From: Verrucomicrobiia bacterium
GTDB taxonomy: Bacteria > Verrucomicrobiota > Verrucomicrobiia > Limisphaerales > UBA1100
DNA length: 64,000 bases
NCBI GenBank assembly: GCA_014239365.1
Contig: JAAZZB010000008.1
Location: forward strand, 1 to 64,000
Direction of reading: 5' to 3'
Position numbers and translations under genes: made by a program. Positions 27,164-34,878 of the stretch are shown one piece after another; the stretch's first letter is position 1; every line of letters begins with the position of its first letter. The notes under the pieces are model-generated. The model was given only the letters and a program-made list of their open reading frames with translations, was not told the DNA's origin and searched no databases.

Positions 27164-28129
27164 ATGTTAGCGGCTTTATTGTGCACGATTTTGTTTTCCG
27201 CCTCCGCCGTTTCGGCGCGGAAAACCACCGAGCACATTGGCGGCACCGAAGCCAACTTCACGCGGCTCATTTTCGCGCCGGTGCTGATGCTGCTCATCGC
27301 GCTAAGCTTCGGCCCCGCGTTGGCGGGTTATTGGCACCCCACACTGTTCGGGCTGCTGTTCCTCAGCGGCGCCATCGGCTTTGGCGTGGGCGACATCGCG
27401 TTGTTCCAAGCCTTCCCATTGATTGGCTCGCGACTCACCACGCTCATCGTCCATTGCGTGTCCGTCCCCGTGGCGGCCACCATCGAATATTTTTGGCTCG
27501 GCACCACAATGACCGCCGGGCAAATCGCGTGCGCCGTCGTCATCCTCGCCGGTGTAGCCGTGGCGCTTGCCCCGCGCGAAAATTTACACATCAAACGCAA
27601 TGACCTTTTCAAAGGCATCGGCTGGGGACTCATCGCCGCCCTTGGCCAGGGCTTCGGCGCGGGCGTGCTCAGTCGTTACATTTATAAACTGGCAAAAGAA
27701 ATGGACACCTCTCCACTCCTCCCCCTCGATGGCTTTCACGCGGGCATCACCGTGGCCGTGCAACGGATGCTCGGCGGAATGGTGTTCTCCGGCCTTTGCC
27801 TGCTCGCCTTCCGCGCGTGGCTGCGACGCCGACCCAACGCAACCAACCTCGGCAACCTCACCCGCCGCGACAACCAATGGCGCCCCGCCCTCCCGTGGCT
27901 GCTCGCCACCGGCCTCGCCGGCCCCGCGCTGGGCGTCACCTGTTATCAATGGGCACTGCTCGATAACCCCACAGGCGTGGTGCTCCCCATCATCGCCGCC
28001 ACGCCGCTCGTCGTCATCCCCTTCGCCATTTTTATGAAAGAAGAAAAACCAAGCTGGCGCGCGTTGATTGGCGGGGTGATCGCAGTGGGCGGCGTAGTCG
28101 GGATGGTGGTTTTGACCCAGTCTCAATGA
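27164..28129 (+). CDS. EamA/DMT-family transporter
   Basis: A 321-residue polytopic membrane protein with about ten hydrophobic helices in two halves, as in drug/metabolite (EamA) exporters. Signs of the fold are GFGVGDIALFQAFPLIG in the first half and LLDNPTGVVLPIIAATPLVV, then FMKEEKPSW, in the second. The latter is the usual loop before the last helix pair. Helices near the middle are split by a basic loop (FRAWLRRRPNATN). The substrate is unknown. The gene ends about 25 bp before a promoter that drives the arg leader and argJ. Confidence 0.88.
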   Translation: MLAALLCTILFSASAVSARKTTEHIGGTEANFTRLIFAPVLMLLIALSFGPALAGYWHPTLFGLLFLSGAIGFGVGDIALFQAFPLIGSRLTTLIVHCVSVPVAATIEYFWLGTTMTAGQIACAVVILAGVAVALAPRENLHIKRNDLFKGIGWGLIAALGQGFGAGVLSRYIYKLAKEMDTSPLLPLDGFHAGITVAVQRMLGGMVFSGLCLLAFRAWLRRRPNATNLGNLTRRDNQWRPALPWLLATGLAGPALGVTCYQWALLDNPTGVVLPIIAATPLVVIPFAIFMKEEKPSWRALIGGVIAVGGVVGMVVLTQSQ

Positions 28130-28153
28130 TCGTTGAAAATTCCAAATTCCAAA

Positions 28154-28182
28154 TTGACACCCCCCGCCTTCCCGCCTATATT
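28154..28182 (+). promoter_or_regulatory. Strong sigma70-type promoter of the arg leader/argJ
   Basis: TTGACA (28154-28159, perfect consensus) and TATATT (28177-28182) are spaced by exactly 17 bp. The predicted start site falls at about 28189-28192, at or just before the ATG of the tiny leader ORF, so the transcript may be nearly leaderless. Confidence 0.75.
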
Positions 28183-28191
28183 TCCCGCCGA

Positions 28192-28239
28192 ATGAACCTG
28201 CAGACTCAATCCAAGTCTTCGCGTCGACGCCGCCGTTAA
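28192..28239 (+). CDS. Putative arginine leader peptide upstream of argJ
   Basis: A 15-codon ORF encodes MNLQTQSKSSRRRRR and ends in TAA. Its last five codons are all arginine codons (CGT, CGA, CGC, CGC, CGT). It lies 9 bp after a near-consensus promoter and about 50 bp before argJ, an arginine-synthesis gene. A run of codons for the pathway product just before the stop is the hallmark of ribosome-mediated attenuation or translational coupling. A weak hairpin (TTGGG 28247-28251 with CCCAA 28267-28271) follows, but no T-rich terminator is visible, so the mechanism is unsettled. Confidence 0.6.
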   Translation: MNLQTQSKSSRRRRR

Positions 28240-28290
28240 GGTCGCGTTGGGTTCTCCTATTCTTTTCCCAATGCTCCCCCTCCCAAAGAG

Positions 28291-29625
28291 ATGAAATCTT
28301 TTCATTCCATTGATGGTTCAATTGTTGCCCCGCGAGGGTTTCTCGCGGCGGGATTGTTCTGTGATGTCAAACGCCTCGGCACCGGCAAGGGCAGCGACAA
28401 AGGACAAAAACGCGACCTCGCCGTGATCGTCTCCGAAGTGCCGGCCACAGCGGCGGGGATGTTTACCACCAATCAAATCTGCGCCGCGCCGGTGAAACTT
28501 TGCGTGGACCACATCGCCGATGGAAAAGCGCAAGCGGTGGTCATCAACTCCGGCAACGCCAACGCCTGCACCGGCCCGCGCGGGCTCAAGGACGCGCACG
28601 AAATGGCGACGCTGCTCGCTGATGAACTTTTGCTAAAACCTGAAGACGTCCTCGTAGGCTCCACGGGGCGGATTGGTTTGCCGCTGCCGATGCCCAATAT
28701 CCGCGCGGGCATTCGCGAGATTGTTCGCGAACTGGACGACGCACCCTCCGCCGCCCATCACGCCGCCGAGGCCATTATGACCAGCGACACGCGCGCGAAA
28801 GAAATCGCCGTGGAATTCAAACTCGGTGGAAAAACAGTCCGCCTCGGCGGCATTGGCAAAGGCGCGGGAATGATCCAGCCCGGAATGAGCCCCACCGGCG
28901 CGCGCCCCGCCAGCGTTCCCCTCCACGCCACGATGCTCGCTTATCTCACCACCGATGCAAAAATATCCGCCAGCGTTTTGCGGCGTTGTTTGCGCGAGGC
29001 GGTCGCGACTAGTTTCAACTGCATCACCGTCGATGGCGATATGAGCACCAACGACACCGTGCTGCTCCTCGCCAACGGCCTCGCCGGAAACAAAAAACTC
29101 AGCGCCCGCGACGCACGGGATCTGAAAATTTTCCAAGCCGCGCTCAATTACGTTTGCCTCGCGCTCGCCAAAATGATGGTGCGCGATGGCGAAGGCATCA
29201 CGCGGATGGTCACCGTCCGAGTGAAAGGCGCGAAGACCCAAAAGGACGCCGATGCCGCCGCCCGCGCCGTGGGCAACAGCGCCCTCGTCAAAACCAGTTG
29301 GAACGGCGGCGACCCCAACTGGGGCCGCATCATCGACGCCCTCGGCTACTCGCCCGCAAAAGTCATCGAAGAAAAAGTAGACATCGCCTACAGCGCCCCC
29401 GGCGCAACCGGCACGAAGGCACTCATCCATTCCCTGAAAAAAGGCCGCCCCACCAAAGCCACTTTCAAGACCCTTTGCAACGCCGTCGCCCCCGCCGAGT
29501 TTGACCTGCACATCAACCTCAACCTCGGCAAAGGCACCGCAGTACTTTACGCCGCCGACCTCACCGAGGAATACGTCGACTATAACAAAGGCGACATCAC
29601 CAACCCCGCATCACTCGGAGGATGA
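28291..29625 (+). CDS. argJ: Glutamate N-acetyltransferase / ornithine acetyltransferase
   Basis: ArgJ moves the acetyl group from N-acetylornithine to glutamate, recycling acetyl in arginine synthesis. The 444-residue precursor self-cleaves before the Thr of the ATML motif, here Ala213-Thr214. Family features include NSGNANACTG, GGIGKGAGMIQP, ITVDGDMSTNDT and GGDPNWGR. Between GMIQPGM and the cleavage site there is an extra stretch of about 13 residues (SPTGARPASVPLH) not present in the usual GMIxPxMATML sequence. The start follows the putative arginine leader. Confidence 0.96.
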   Translation: MKSFHSIDGSIVAPRGFLAAGLFCDVKRLGTGKGSDKGQKRDLAVIVSEVPATAAGMFTTNQICAAPVKLCVDHIADGKAQAVVINSGNANACTGPRGLKDAHEMATLLADELLLKPEDVLVGSTGRIGLPLPMPNIRAGIREIVRELDDAPSAAHHAAEAIMTSDTRAKEIAVEFKLGGKTVRLGGIGKGAGMIQPGMSPTGARPASVPLHATMLAYLTTDAKISASVLRRCLREAVATSFNCITVDGDMSTNDTVLLLANGLAGNKKLSARDARDLKIFQAALNYVCLALAKMMVRDGEGITRMVTVRVKGAKTQKDADAAARAVGNSALVKTSWNGGDPNWGRIIDALGYSPAKVIEEKVDIAYSAPGATGTKALIHSLKKGRPTKATFKTLCNAVAPAEFDLHINLNLGKGTAVLYAADLTEEYVDYNKGDITNPASLGG

Positions 29626-29626
29626 T

Positions 29627-29655
29627 TTGACAAATCCCCTTCGTGATACTAAAGT
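29627..29655 (+). promoter_or_regulatory. Possible promoter of the phd-vapC pair
   Basis: TTGACA (29627-29632) and TAAAGT (29650-29655) are spaced by 17 bp, starting just after the argJ stop. The start site would fall at the ATG at 29662, implying a leaderless antitoxin message. The -10 is a weak match. Confidence 0.4.
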
Positions 29656-29661
29656 CTCACC

Positions 29662-29886
29662 ATGAAAACCGCATCCGTCCGTGAGTTACGAAACCAGTTC
29701 AGCAAAGTCTCCAAATGGCTGGAGGACGGCGAGACCGTGCAAATCCTCAAACGTGGAAAACCCGTCGCGCGCCTGACGCCGGAACCGCAACAAAAAACCT
29801 TTCTGGGTGCGTGTCCCAGCCCGTTTCCCATCCCCGATGATATTGACGACCCTGTTGATGTCGAATGGGAGGCCGCTAAGAAATGA
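29662..29886 (+). CDS. Phd/YefM-family antitoxin
   Basis: This 74-residue protein has the Phd/YefM N-terminal DNA-binding pattern: MKTASVRELRNQFSKVSKWL, then the strand-turn LEDGETVQILKRGKPVARL. The rest is an acidic tail that should wrap the toxin. Its stop overlaps the start of the PIN toxin by four bases (ATGA), the usual coupled order. It probably represses its own promoter together with the toxin. The module stands inside the arginine gene group, between argJ and argB. Confidence 0.9.
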   Translation: MKTASVRELRNQFSKVSKWLEDGETVQILKRGKPVARLTPEPQQKTFLGACPSPFPIPDDIDDPVDVEWEAAKK

Positions 29887-30308
29887 CCTATCTGCTGGAC
29901 ACCAGTGCGTGGTATCGGTCTGTCTCGCACGATAAGAGTTTGCCCGCAGATATTCGGCGATTGATTCAACGAAAAAATACCCAATTTGGATTGAGTATTT
30001 TCAGCCTGTGGGAAATCGGGAAAAAGGTTCAGATTGGAAAACTTGATCTGCCTATGTCATTAGATCGCTGGCTGGATCATGCCGTTTCCGCAAACATTAC
30101 TGTGCTGCCGCTGAGCCATGCCATTATCACTGACGCCATGAGTTTGCCGGATTTTCCAAATAATGACCCCGCCGATGAACTCATCACCGCCACGGCCCGA
30201 ATCCACGATTTAACTCTGCTGACAACTGACCGACTGCTCAAAAAATATTCACACGCCAAGGTGAAATATTTTCGAGCAAAAAATTCTAAACCGGGAACCG
30301 CGAACTAA
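29883..30308 (+). CDS. PIN-domain ribonuclease toxin (VapC family)
   Basis: This 141-residue PIN protein has its acidic catalytic residues in place: Asp6 in LLDTSAWY, Glu44 in SLWEIGKK, Asp98 in NDPADELI and Asp116 in LLTTDRLL. The set matches VapC toxins that cleave tRNA or rRNA in a Mg2+-dependent way; the target is unknown. It overlaps its Phd antitoxin by 4 bp and is followed 12 bp later by argB, so read-through from the TA promoter could also express argB. Confidence 0.92.
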   Translation: MTYLLDTSAWYRSVSHDKSLPADIRRLIQRKNTQFGLSIFSLWEIGKKVQIGKLDLPMSLDRWLDHAVSANITVLPLSHAIITDAMSLPDFPNNDPADELITATARIHDLTLLTTDRLLKKYSHAKVKYFRAKNSKPGTAN

Positions 30309-30320
30309 GAACAACAAACC

Positions 30321-31181
30321 GTGAAAGAACTCATCACCAAAGCCGAAACGCTCCTTGAGGCGCTGCCGTATATTCAGCGGTTTGCGGGCGCGACGTTTGT
30401 GGTGAAGTATGGCGGCAGTTTTATGGACAGCCCGGACGAAGCGGTGCGCACGGGCGTGGCGCGCGATGTGGTTTTTTTGGAGGCGGTCGAGATCAATCCA
30501 GTGGTCGTGCACGGCGGGGGTAAACGCATCAGCCGCGCGCTGGAAGCGTCCGGCGTGGAGACGCGCTTCGTCAACGGTTTACGCTACACGGATGCCGATT
30601 CCGTGGCGGTGGTTGATCAGGTGTTGTCGCAGGAGATCAATGCCGAGATCGTGGAGATGATCAATTCGCTCGGCGGCGTGGCCAAGGGCTTTGCCGGCAC
30701 GGATATTTTCACCTGCACCCGGCATGCCCCAGAGGATCAGGATTACGGCTTTGTCGGCGAGGTCACTGCCGTGAACACTGTACCGTTGGAGGAATGCATC
30801 ACCCAGGGCATCACGCCGGTGATCTCCCCCACCGCGCGCGATGCGAACGGACAGATTTACAACTGCAACGCCGATGTCGCCGCCGCCCAAGCCGCCATTG
30901 CGCTGGCCGCCAAGCGGCTGGTGTTCATGAGCGATGTGCGCGGGCTGTTGCGCGATCCCGCCGACGAGGCCACGCTCATTTCGCATCTCGACATCGCCGA
31001 GGTCGATGCCCTGAAACAAGCCGGAATCATCGCCAGCGGAATGATCCCCAAAGTCGACAGCGCCGTCACCGCCATCAACGCCGGCGTCGACAAAGTCGCC
31101 CTCGTCGACGGAAGAATCCAACACGCCGTGTTGCTGGAAATTTTCACCGACAAAGGCGTGGGAACGGAGATTGTAAAATGA
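30321..31181 (+). CDS. argB: Acetylglutamate kinase
   Basis: ArgB phosphorylates N-acetylglutamate. The 286-residue protein shows the amino-acid-kinase motifs VVKYGGSFM near residue 30, VVHGGGKRISRALE at about 60-73, and NCNADVAAAQAA and SGMIPKVDSAVTAI in the C-terminal half. The start is a GTG at 30321 giving MKELITKAETLLEALPYIQRF, which aligns with ArgB N-termini. The length is normal. It shares the arg cluster with argJ upstream and argD downstream. Confidence 0.96.
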   Translation: MKELITKAETLLEALPYIQRFAGATFVVKYGGSFMDSPDEAVRTGVARDVVFLEAVEINPVVVHGGGKRISRALEASGVETRFVNGLRYTDADSVAVVDQVLSQEINAEIVEMINSLGGVAKGFAGTDIFTCTRHAPEDQDYGFVGEVTAVNTVPLEECITQGITPVISPTARDANGQIYNCNADVAAAQAAIALAAKRLVFMSDVRGLLRDPADEATLISHLDIAEVDALKQAGIIASGMIPKVDSAVTAINAGVDKVALVDGRIQHAVLLEIFTDKGVGTEIVK

Positions 31182-31194
31182 AAACCATTTCTCA

Positions 31195-31261
31195 CCACAG
31201 AGACACAGAGAGCACAGAGGGTTTGAAATTGAATTTCTCTGTGCTCTCTGTGTCTCTGTGG
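31195..31261. repeat. Palindromic CACAGAG repeat (full copy) between argB and argD
   Basis: A perfect 25-bp inverted repeat (31195-31219 and 31237-31261) with a 17-bp loop nearly fills the argB-argD gap. The left arm begins CCACAGAGACACAGAGAG. Partial copies of the same word occur at 36091-36116 and 56935-56954. There is no T-run, so it is more a mobile or REP-like element than a terminator. Confidence 0.85.
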
Positions 31262-31271
31262 TAAATAAAAA

Positions 31272-32513
31272 ATGAACGACTCACCCATCCAATCCCGAAT
31301 CGACGCCCACGTCATCCCGACGTACTCCCGCTTCCCCATCGCCCTCACCCACGGCGAGGGCTGTCACGTTTTTGATGCAGGCGGCAAACGCTACCTCGAC
31401 CTCGGCGCAGGCATTGCCACCGCGGCCCTCGGTCACGGGCATCCGGAACTCGCCGCCGCGCTCGCCGAACAAGCGGGCAAACTCACGCACGTTTCCAATT
31501 TATATTACACCGAGCCACAAAGTTTATTGGCCGAAAAACTCGTCGCGCTTGCGGGCGGCAGCGGTAAAATATTTTTCTGCAACAGCGGCGCGGAAGCCAA
31601 TGAGGCACTTTACAAACTCGCGCGACTCAACGGCGCAGACGACGGCCAATTCGAAATCCTCACCACGCTCGGCTCGTTCCACGGCCGCACGCTTGCGGGC
31701 ATCGCCGCCACGGGCCAAGCCAAAGTGAAGGAAGGCTTCGCGCCCGCAGTCGAAGGTTTCCGCCACGTGCCCTACGGCGATCTCGACGCAATGCGCGAGG
31801 CCATCTCGCCCGCCACGGGCGCGATGCTCGTCGAGCCCATCCAAGGCGAAAGCGGCGTCAACTGCGCCACGCCCGAATATCTGCTCGGCCTACGCGCGCT
31901 GTGCAACGAACGCAATTTGCTGTTGTTGTTCGATGAAGTGCAGTGCGGCCATTTCCGCACGGGAAACTTTTTCGGCTGGCAAACCATTATGGCCGCGCAC
32001 GCGAATTTCGCGCCCGACGCGTGCTCAATGGGCAAAAGCCTCGCCGCCGGTTTGCCGATGGGCGCCATCTGGGCCAGCACGCCGTTGCAGGATTTGCTCG
32101 GCCCCGGCACGCACGGCACCACCTTCGGCGGCACACCGCTCGTCAGCGCGCACGCGTTGAAAGCCATTGAGATTATCGAGCGCGACAACCTCGCCCAAAA
32201 CACCACCGACATCGGAAATTATTTGGCAGAACAAATCGGCAAACTCATCGCCGCGCATCCCAACGTGCTACGCGAAGTCCGCGGGCTCGGCCTAATGATT
32301 GGCGTGGAACTCGCCGAAAACATCGCTGCCTTTGCCGAAAGTAAACGGCCCGCCTCGGTGCAAATCGTCGAGCGTCTGCACTCCGCCGGATTGCTCACCA
32401 TCCCCGCCGGCGCGCGCGTCTTCCGACTATTGCCGCCACTGAACATTTCCAAAACCGACGCCGACGAAGGCCTTGCCCTCATCGAAAACGTCGTTAAAGA
32501 ACTCGACTCATAA
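31272..32513 (+). CDS. argD: Acetylornithine aminotransferase
   Basis: ArgD transaminates N-acetylglutamate semialdehyde to acetylornithine using PLP. The 413-residue class III aminotransferase shows LDLGAGIATAALGHGHP, CNSGAEANEALYKLAR and SFHGRTLAGIAATGQ. It also has the cofactor Asp in LLFDEVQCG (Asp221) and the PLP Lys in CSMGKSLAAG (Lys255). Length and start (MNDSPIQSRIDAHVIPTYSRFP) agree with the family. It lies between two palindromic repeats, with argF next. Confidence 0.94.
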   Translation: MNDSPIQSRIDAHVIPTYSRFPIALTHGEGCHVFDAGGKRYLDLGAGIATAALGHGHPELAAALAEQAGKLTHVSNLYYTEPQSLLAEKLVALAGGSGKIFFCNSGAEANEALYKLARLNGADDGQFEILTTLGSFHGRTLAGIAATGQAKVKEGFAPAVEGFRHVPYGDLDAMREAISPATGAMLVEPIQGESGVNCATPEYLLGLRALCNERNLLLLFDEVQCGHFRTGNFFGWQTIMAAHANFAPDACSMGKSLAAGLPMGAIWASTPLQDLLGPGTHGTTFGGTPLVSAHALKAIEIIERDNLAQNTTDIGNYLAEQIGKLIAAHPNVLREVRGLGLMIGVELAENIAAFAESKRPASVQIVERLHSAGLLTIPAGARVFRLLPPLNISKTDADEGLALIENVVKELDS

Positions 32514-32515
32514 AT

Positions 32516-32597
32516 GTAGCCCGGGCCGCTGGCCCGGGTCGAAAAATTTTAATAATTATCTCAACAGCAAACCACCCGGGCCACCGGCCCGGGCTAC
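32516..32597. repeat. Palindromic GTAGCCCGGG repeat between argD and argF
   Basis: Two GC-rich arms, GTAGCCCGGGCCGCTGGCCC at the left and a complementary GGCCACCGGCCCGGGCTAC at the right, flank an AT-rich 33-bp centre. The element starts 3 bp after argD and ends 4 bp before argF, filling the gap. A shorter copy with the same arm ends lies at 41334-41380. Confidence 0.85.
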
Positions 32598-32601
32598 AAG
32601 T

Positions 32602-33498
32602 ATGAAACACCTATTAAGCATCGAAGCGATGGACACCGCGTCCATCGAGACCATTCTGGAAAATGCCACTGTCATCAAAGCTCAGCACGGCGACAGCCAG
32701 CACCAACCGCTCGCCGGCCAAACGTGGGCGATGATTTTTACCAAATCCTCCACGCGCACCCGCGTCTCCTTCGAGGTGGGCATCCGCGAGCTCGGCGGCA
32801 GCGTGATGTTTCTCAACGCAAACGATATGCAGCTCGGCCGCGGCGAACCCATCGCCGACACCGCCCGCGTGCTTGGCCGGATGGTCCACGGCGCCGTCAT
32901 CCGCACCTACACGCAAAGCGACGTCGAAGATTTCGCCGAGCACTCCGCCATCCCCACCATCAACGCGCTGACCGATGCCGAGCATCCCTGCCAAATATTG
33001 ACCGACATTTTCACGTACCAAGAACTGCGCGGCCCCATCGCCGGCAAAGTCGTCACCTACATCGGCGACGGCGCGTGCAACGTCCCCATCAGCTGGATTT
33101 GGGCCGCTGGTAAACTTGGATTTGAACTCCGCATTGCCGCACCCAAAGCACACCAACCCTGCCCCGACCTCATCGCAAAAGCCGGCGGCAACATCGTGGT
33201 GACCGAAGACTGCCACGCCGCCGCCGAAGGCGCAGATTTATTATACACCGACGTTTGGGTCTCAATGGGCAAAGAATCCGAAACCGCCCAACGCGAACAA
33301 GATTTTGACGGATACCAAATCAACCAACCCCTCATCGACCGCGCCAACGCCGACGCCCTCGTAATGCACTGCCTCCCCGCCTACCGAGGCAAAGAAATCG
33401 ACGAACCCACCCTCGAAACCCACGCCAACACCATCTTCACCCAAGCCGAAAACCGCCTCCACACGCAAAAGGCGATTTTGAATTGGCTGGTGAATTAG
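32602..33498 (+). CDS. argF: Ornithine carbamoyltransferase
   Basis: OTC joins ornithine and carbamoyl phosphate to give citrulline. The 298-residue protein has the carbamoyl-phosphate loop SSTRTR (49-54) in FTKSSTRTRVSFEVG, the HPCQ motif in DAEHPCQILTDIF, and the ornithine-site HCLPAYRG near the C-terminus. The ATG at 32602 (MKHLLSIEAMD) is chosen because upstream in-frame sequence is the palindromic repeat. It is the last gene of the arg group here; argG and argH are not in the window. Confidence 0.96.
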   Translation: MKHLLSIEAMDTASIETILENATVIKAQHGDSQHQPLAGQTWAMIFTKSSTRTRVSFEVGIRELGGSVMFLNANDMQLGRGEPIADTARVLGRMVHGAVIRTYTQSDVEDFAEHSAIPTINALTDAEHPCQILTDIFTYQELRGPIAGKVVTYIGDGACNVPISWIWAAGKLGFELRIAAPKAHQPCPDLIAKAGGNIVVTEDCHAAAEGADLLYTDVWVSMGKESETAQREQDFDGYQINQPLIDRANADALVMHCLPAYRGKEIDEPTLETHANTIFTQAENRLHTQKAILNWLVN

Positions 33499-33543
33499 GG
33501 AATCGGCTCGACCATCGATTACTCACGTGCAAGGCTCCCTTTG

Positions 33544-34800
33544 ATGTCCACTGACTCACCCAGTCAATCCAAATCGCCCAAGCCCAAGCGTGTTAACTTG
33601 CGGCGGCCGGATGTGATGGAACAGGTGAAGGCGCAGGTGTTGACGCATTACAGGAGTGATCTGGTGGATCGGCTGCGAGCCACGGGGGAGGTGACGAGCG
33701 TTGACGCGCGGATGACAATCAAGTTGGCGAAGGAGTTTGGGTTTTGTTACGGGGTGGAGCGTTGCATTGATTTGGCGTATGCGGCGTTGAAGGTTTTCCC
33801 GGACAAGCCGCTTTATATTCTTGGGGAAATTATTCATAACCCGGAGGTGAACGATCAGATTCGTGATATGGGCATTCGCTTTCTTTCGGGGCCGAACAAG
33901 GTGGCGGATATTGATGACCTCGGCGTGGATGACGTGGTGATTATTCCGGCGTTCGGCACGGAGGTGGCCACGCTGGAGAAGCTCAAGGCGAAGGGTTGCC
34001 AGTTTGTGGATACGACGTGCGGCGATGTGATGAGCGTTTGGAAACGCGTGCGCAATTACGCCAAGGAAGAGGTCACGAGCATCATCCACGGCAAGGCGTA
34101 TCACGAGGAAACCAAAGCGACGAGCAGTCAGGCGACCTCGAAGAACGGCCATTATCTTGTGGTGCTCACGTTGGATGAAACGGATTACGTTTGTGATTAT
34201 ATCGAAAACGGCGGTGACAAGGCGGAGTTTCTGAAAAAATTTGAGGGCGCATTTTCGGAAGGCTTCGATCCCGATCAACATTTGAAAGCCGTCGGCGTCG
34301 CCAACCAAACCACGATGATGCGAAACGAAACCGAGGAAGTGCAGCGCCGCATCAAGGCCGCCATCAAGCGGAAGTTTGGCGAGGAAAAAGTCGATTCGCA
34401 CTTTCGGTTTTTCGATACCATCTGCGGCGCCACGCAGGAACGACAGGACGCGCTGGATGTGCTTCTGCAAAAACCGATGGACCTTTTGCTCGTCATCGGT
34501 GGCTACAATTCCTCCAACACCGCGCACCTCGCCGAGATGGGCGAAGGCGTGCTGCCGACTTATTTTATTAAGAACGCCGCCGAGATGGCCGAGGCCTCGT
34601 TGATTCGGCATTGGAATCAGCACACCAATCAAGTGGACGAAACCCGCGACTGGCTGCCGGACGGCACGTTGACCATCGGCGTCACCGCCGGCGCATCGTG
34701 CCCGAACAATCTTATCGAAGATGTAATTTGCCGGTTGCTCGAATTGCGTGGCTCGTCGGCGGATGAGTTTTTGGGTAAGGAGCTTGAAGTTAGTAGTTAG
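33544..34800 (+). CDS. ispH: 4-hydroxy-3-methylbut-2-enyl diphosphate reductase (IspH)
   Basis: IspH is the last enzyme of the MEP isoprenoid route and carries a [4Fe-4S] cluster. The 418-residue protein is the long form, like cyanobacterial and plant IspH. Three cluster cysteines are visible in GFCYGVERC, DTTCGDVM and GASCPNN. Other marks are ILGEIIHNPEVN, ICGATQERQDAL and GGYNSSNTAHLAE. The ATG at 33544 follows an unlikely TTG. The last codons (KELEVSS) and the stop lie inside a low-complexity repeat that fills the following gap. Confidence 0.95.
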   Translation: MSTDSPSQSKSPKPKRVNLRRPDVMEQVKAQVLTHYRSDLVDRLRATGEVTSVDARMTIKLAKEFGFCYGVERCIDLAYAALKVFPDKPLYILGEIIHNPEVNDQIRDMGIRFLSGPNKVADIDDLGVDDVVIIPAFGTEVATLEKLKAKGCQFVDTTCGDVMSVWKRVRNYAKEEVTSIIHGKAYHEETKATSSQATSKNGHYLVVLTLDETDYVCDYIENGGDKAEFLKKFEGAFSEGFDPDQHLKAVGVANQTTMMRNETEEVQRRIKAAIKRKFGEEKVDSHFRFFDTICGATQERQDALDVLLQKPMDLLLVIGGYNSSNTAHLAEMGEGVLPTYFIKNAAEMAEASLIRHWNQHTNQVDETRDWLPDGTLTIGVTAGASCPNNLIEDVICRLLELRGSSADEFLGKELEVSS

Positions 34801-34872
34801 AAGATAGAATGAAACCAAGCATCCCCTTCTAGCTTCTAACTTCCAAATTCTAACTCCTAACTTCTCCCTCCT
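34777..34872. repeat. Low-complexity GAAGTTAG/CTAACTTC repeat after ispH
   Basis: Words such as GAAGTTAGTAGTTAGAAG (around 34788-34804) recur in reverse as CTTCTAACTTC, CTAACTCC and CTAACTTC up to 34866, making a loose inverted repeat. It covers the ispH stop codon and the gap to dgt. A similar GGAGTTAGGAGACAGAAG tract occurs inside mutL near 58317-58350. Confidence 0.5.
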
Positions 34873-34878
34873 AAAAAA

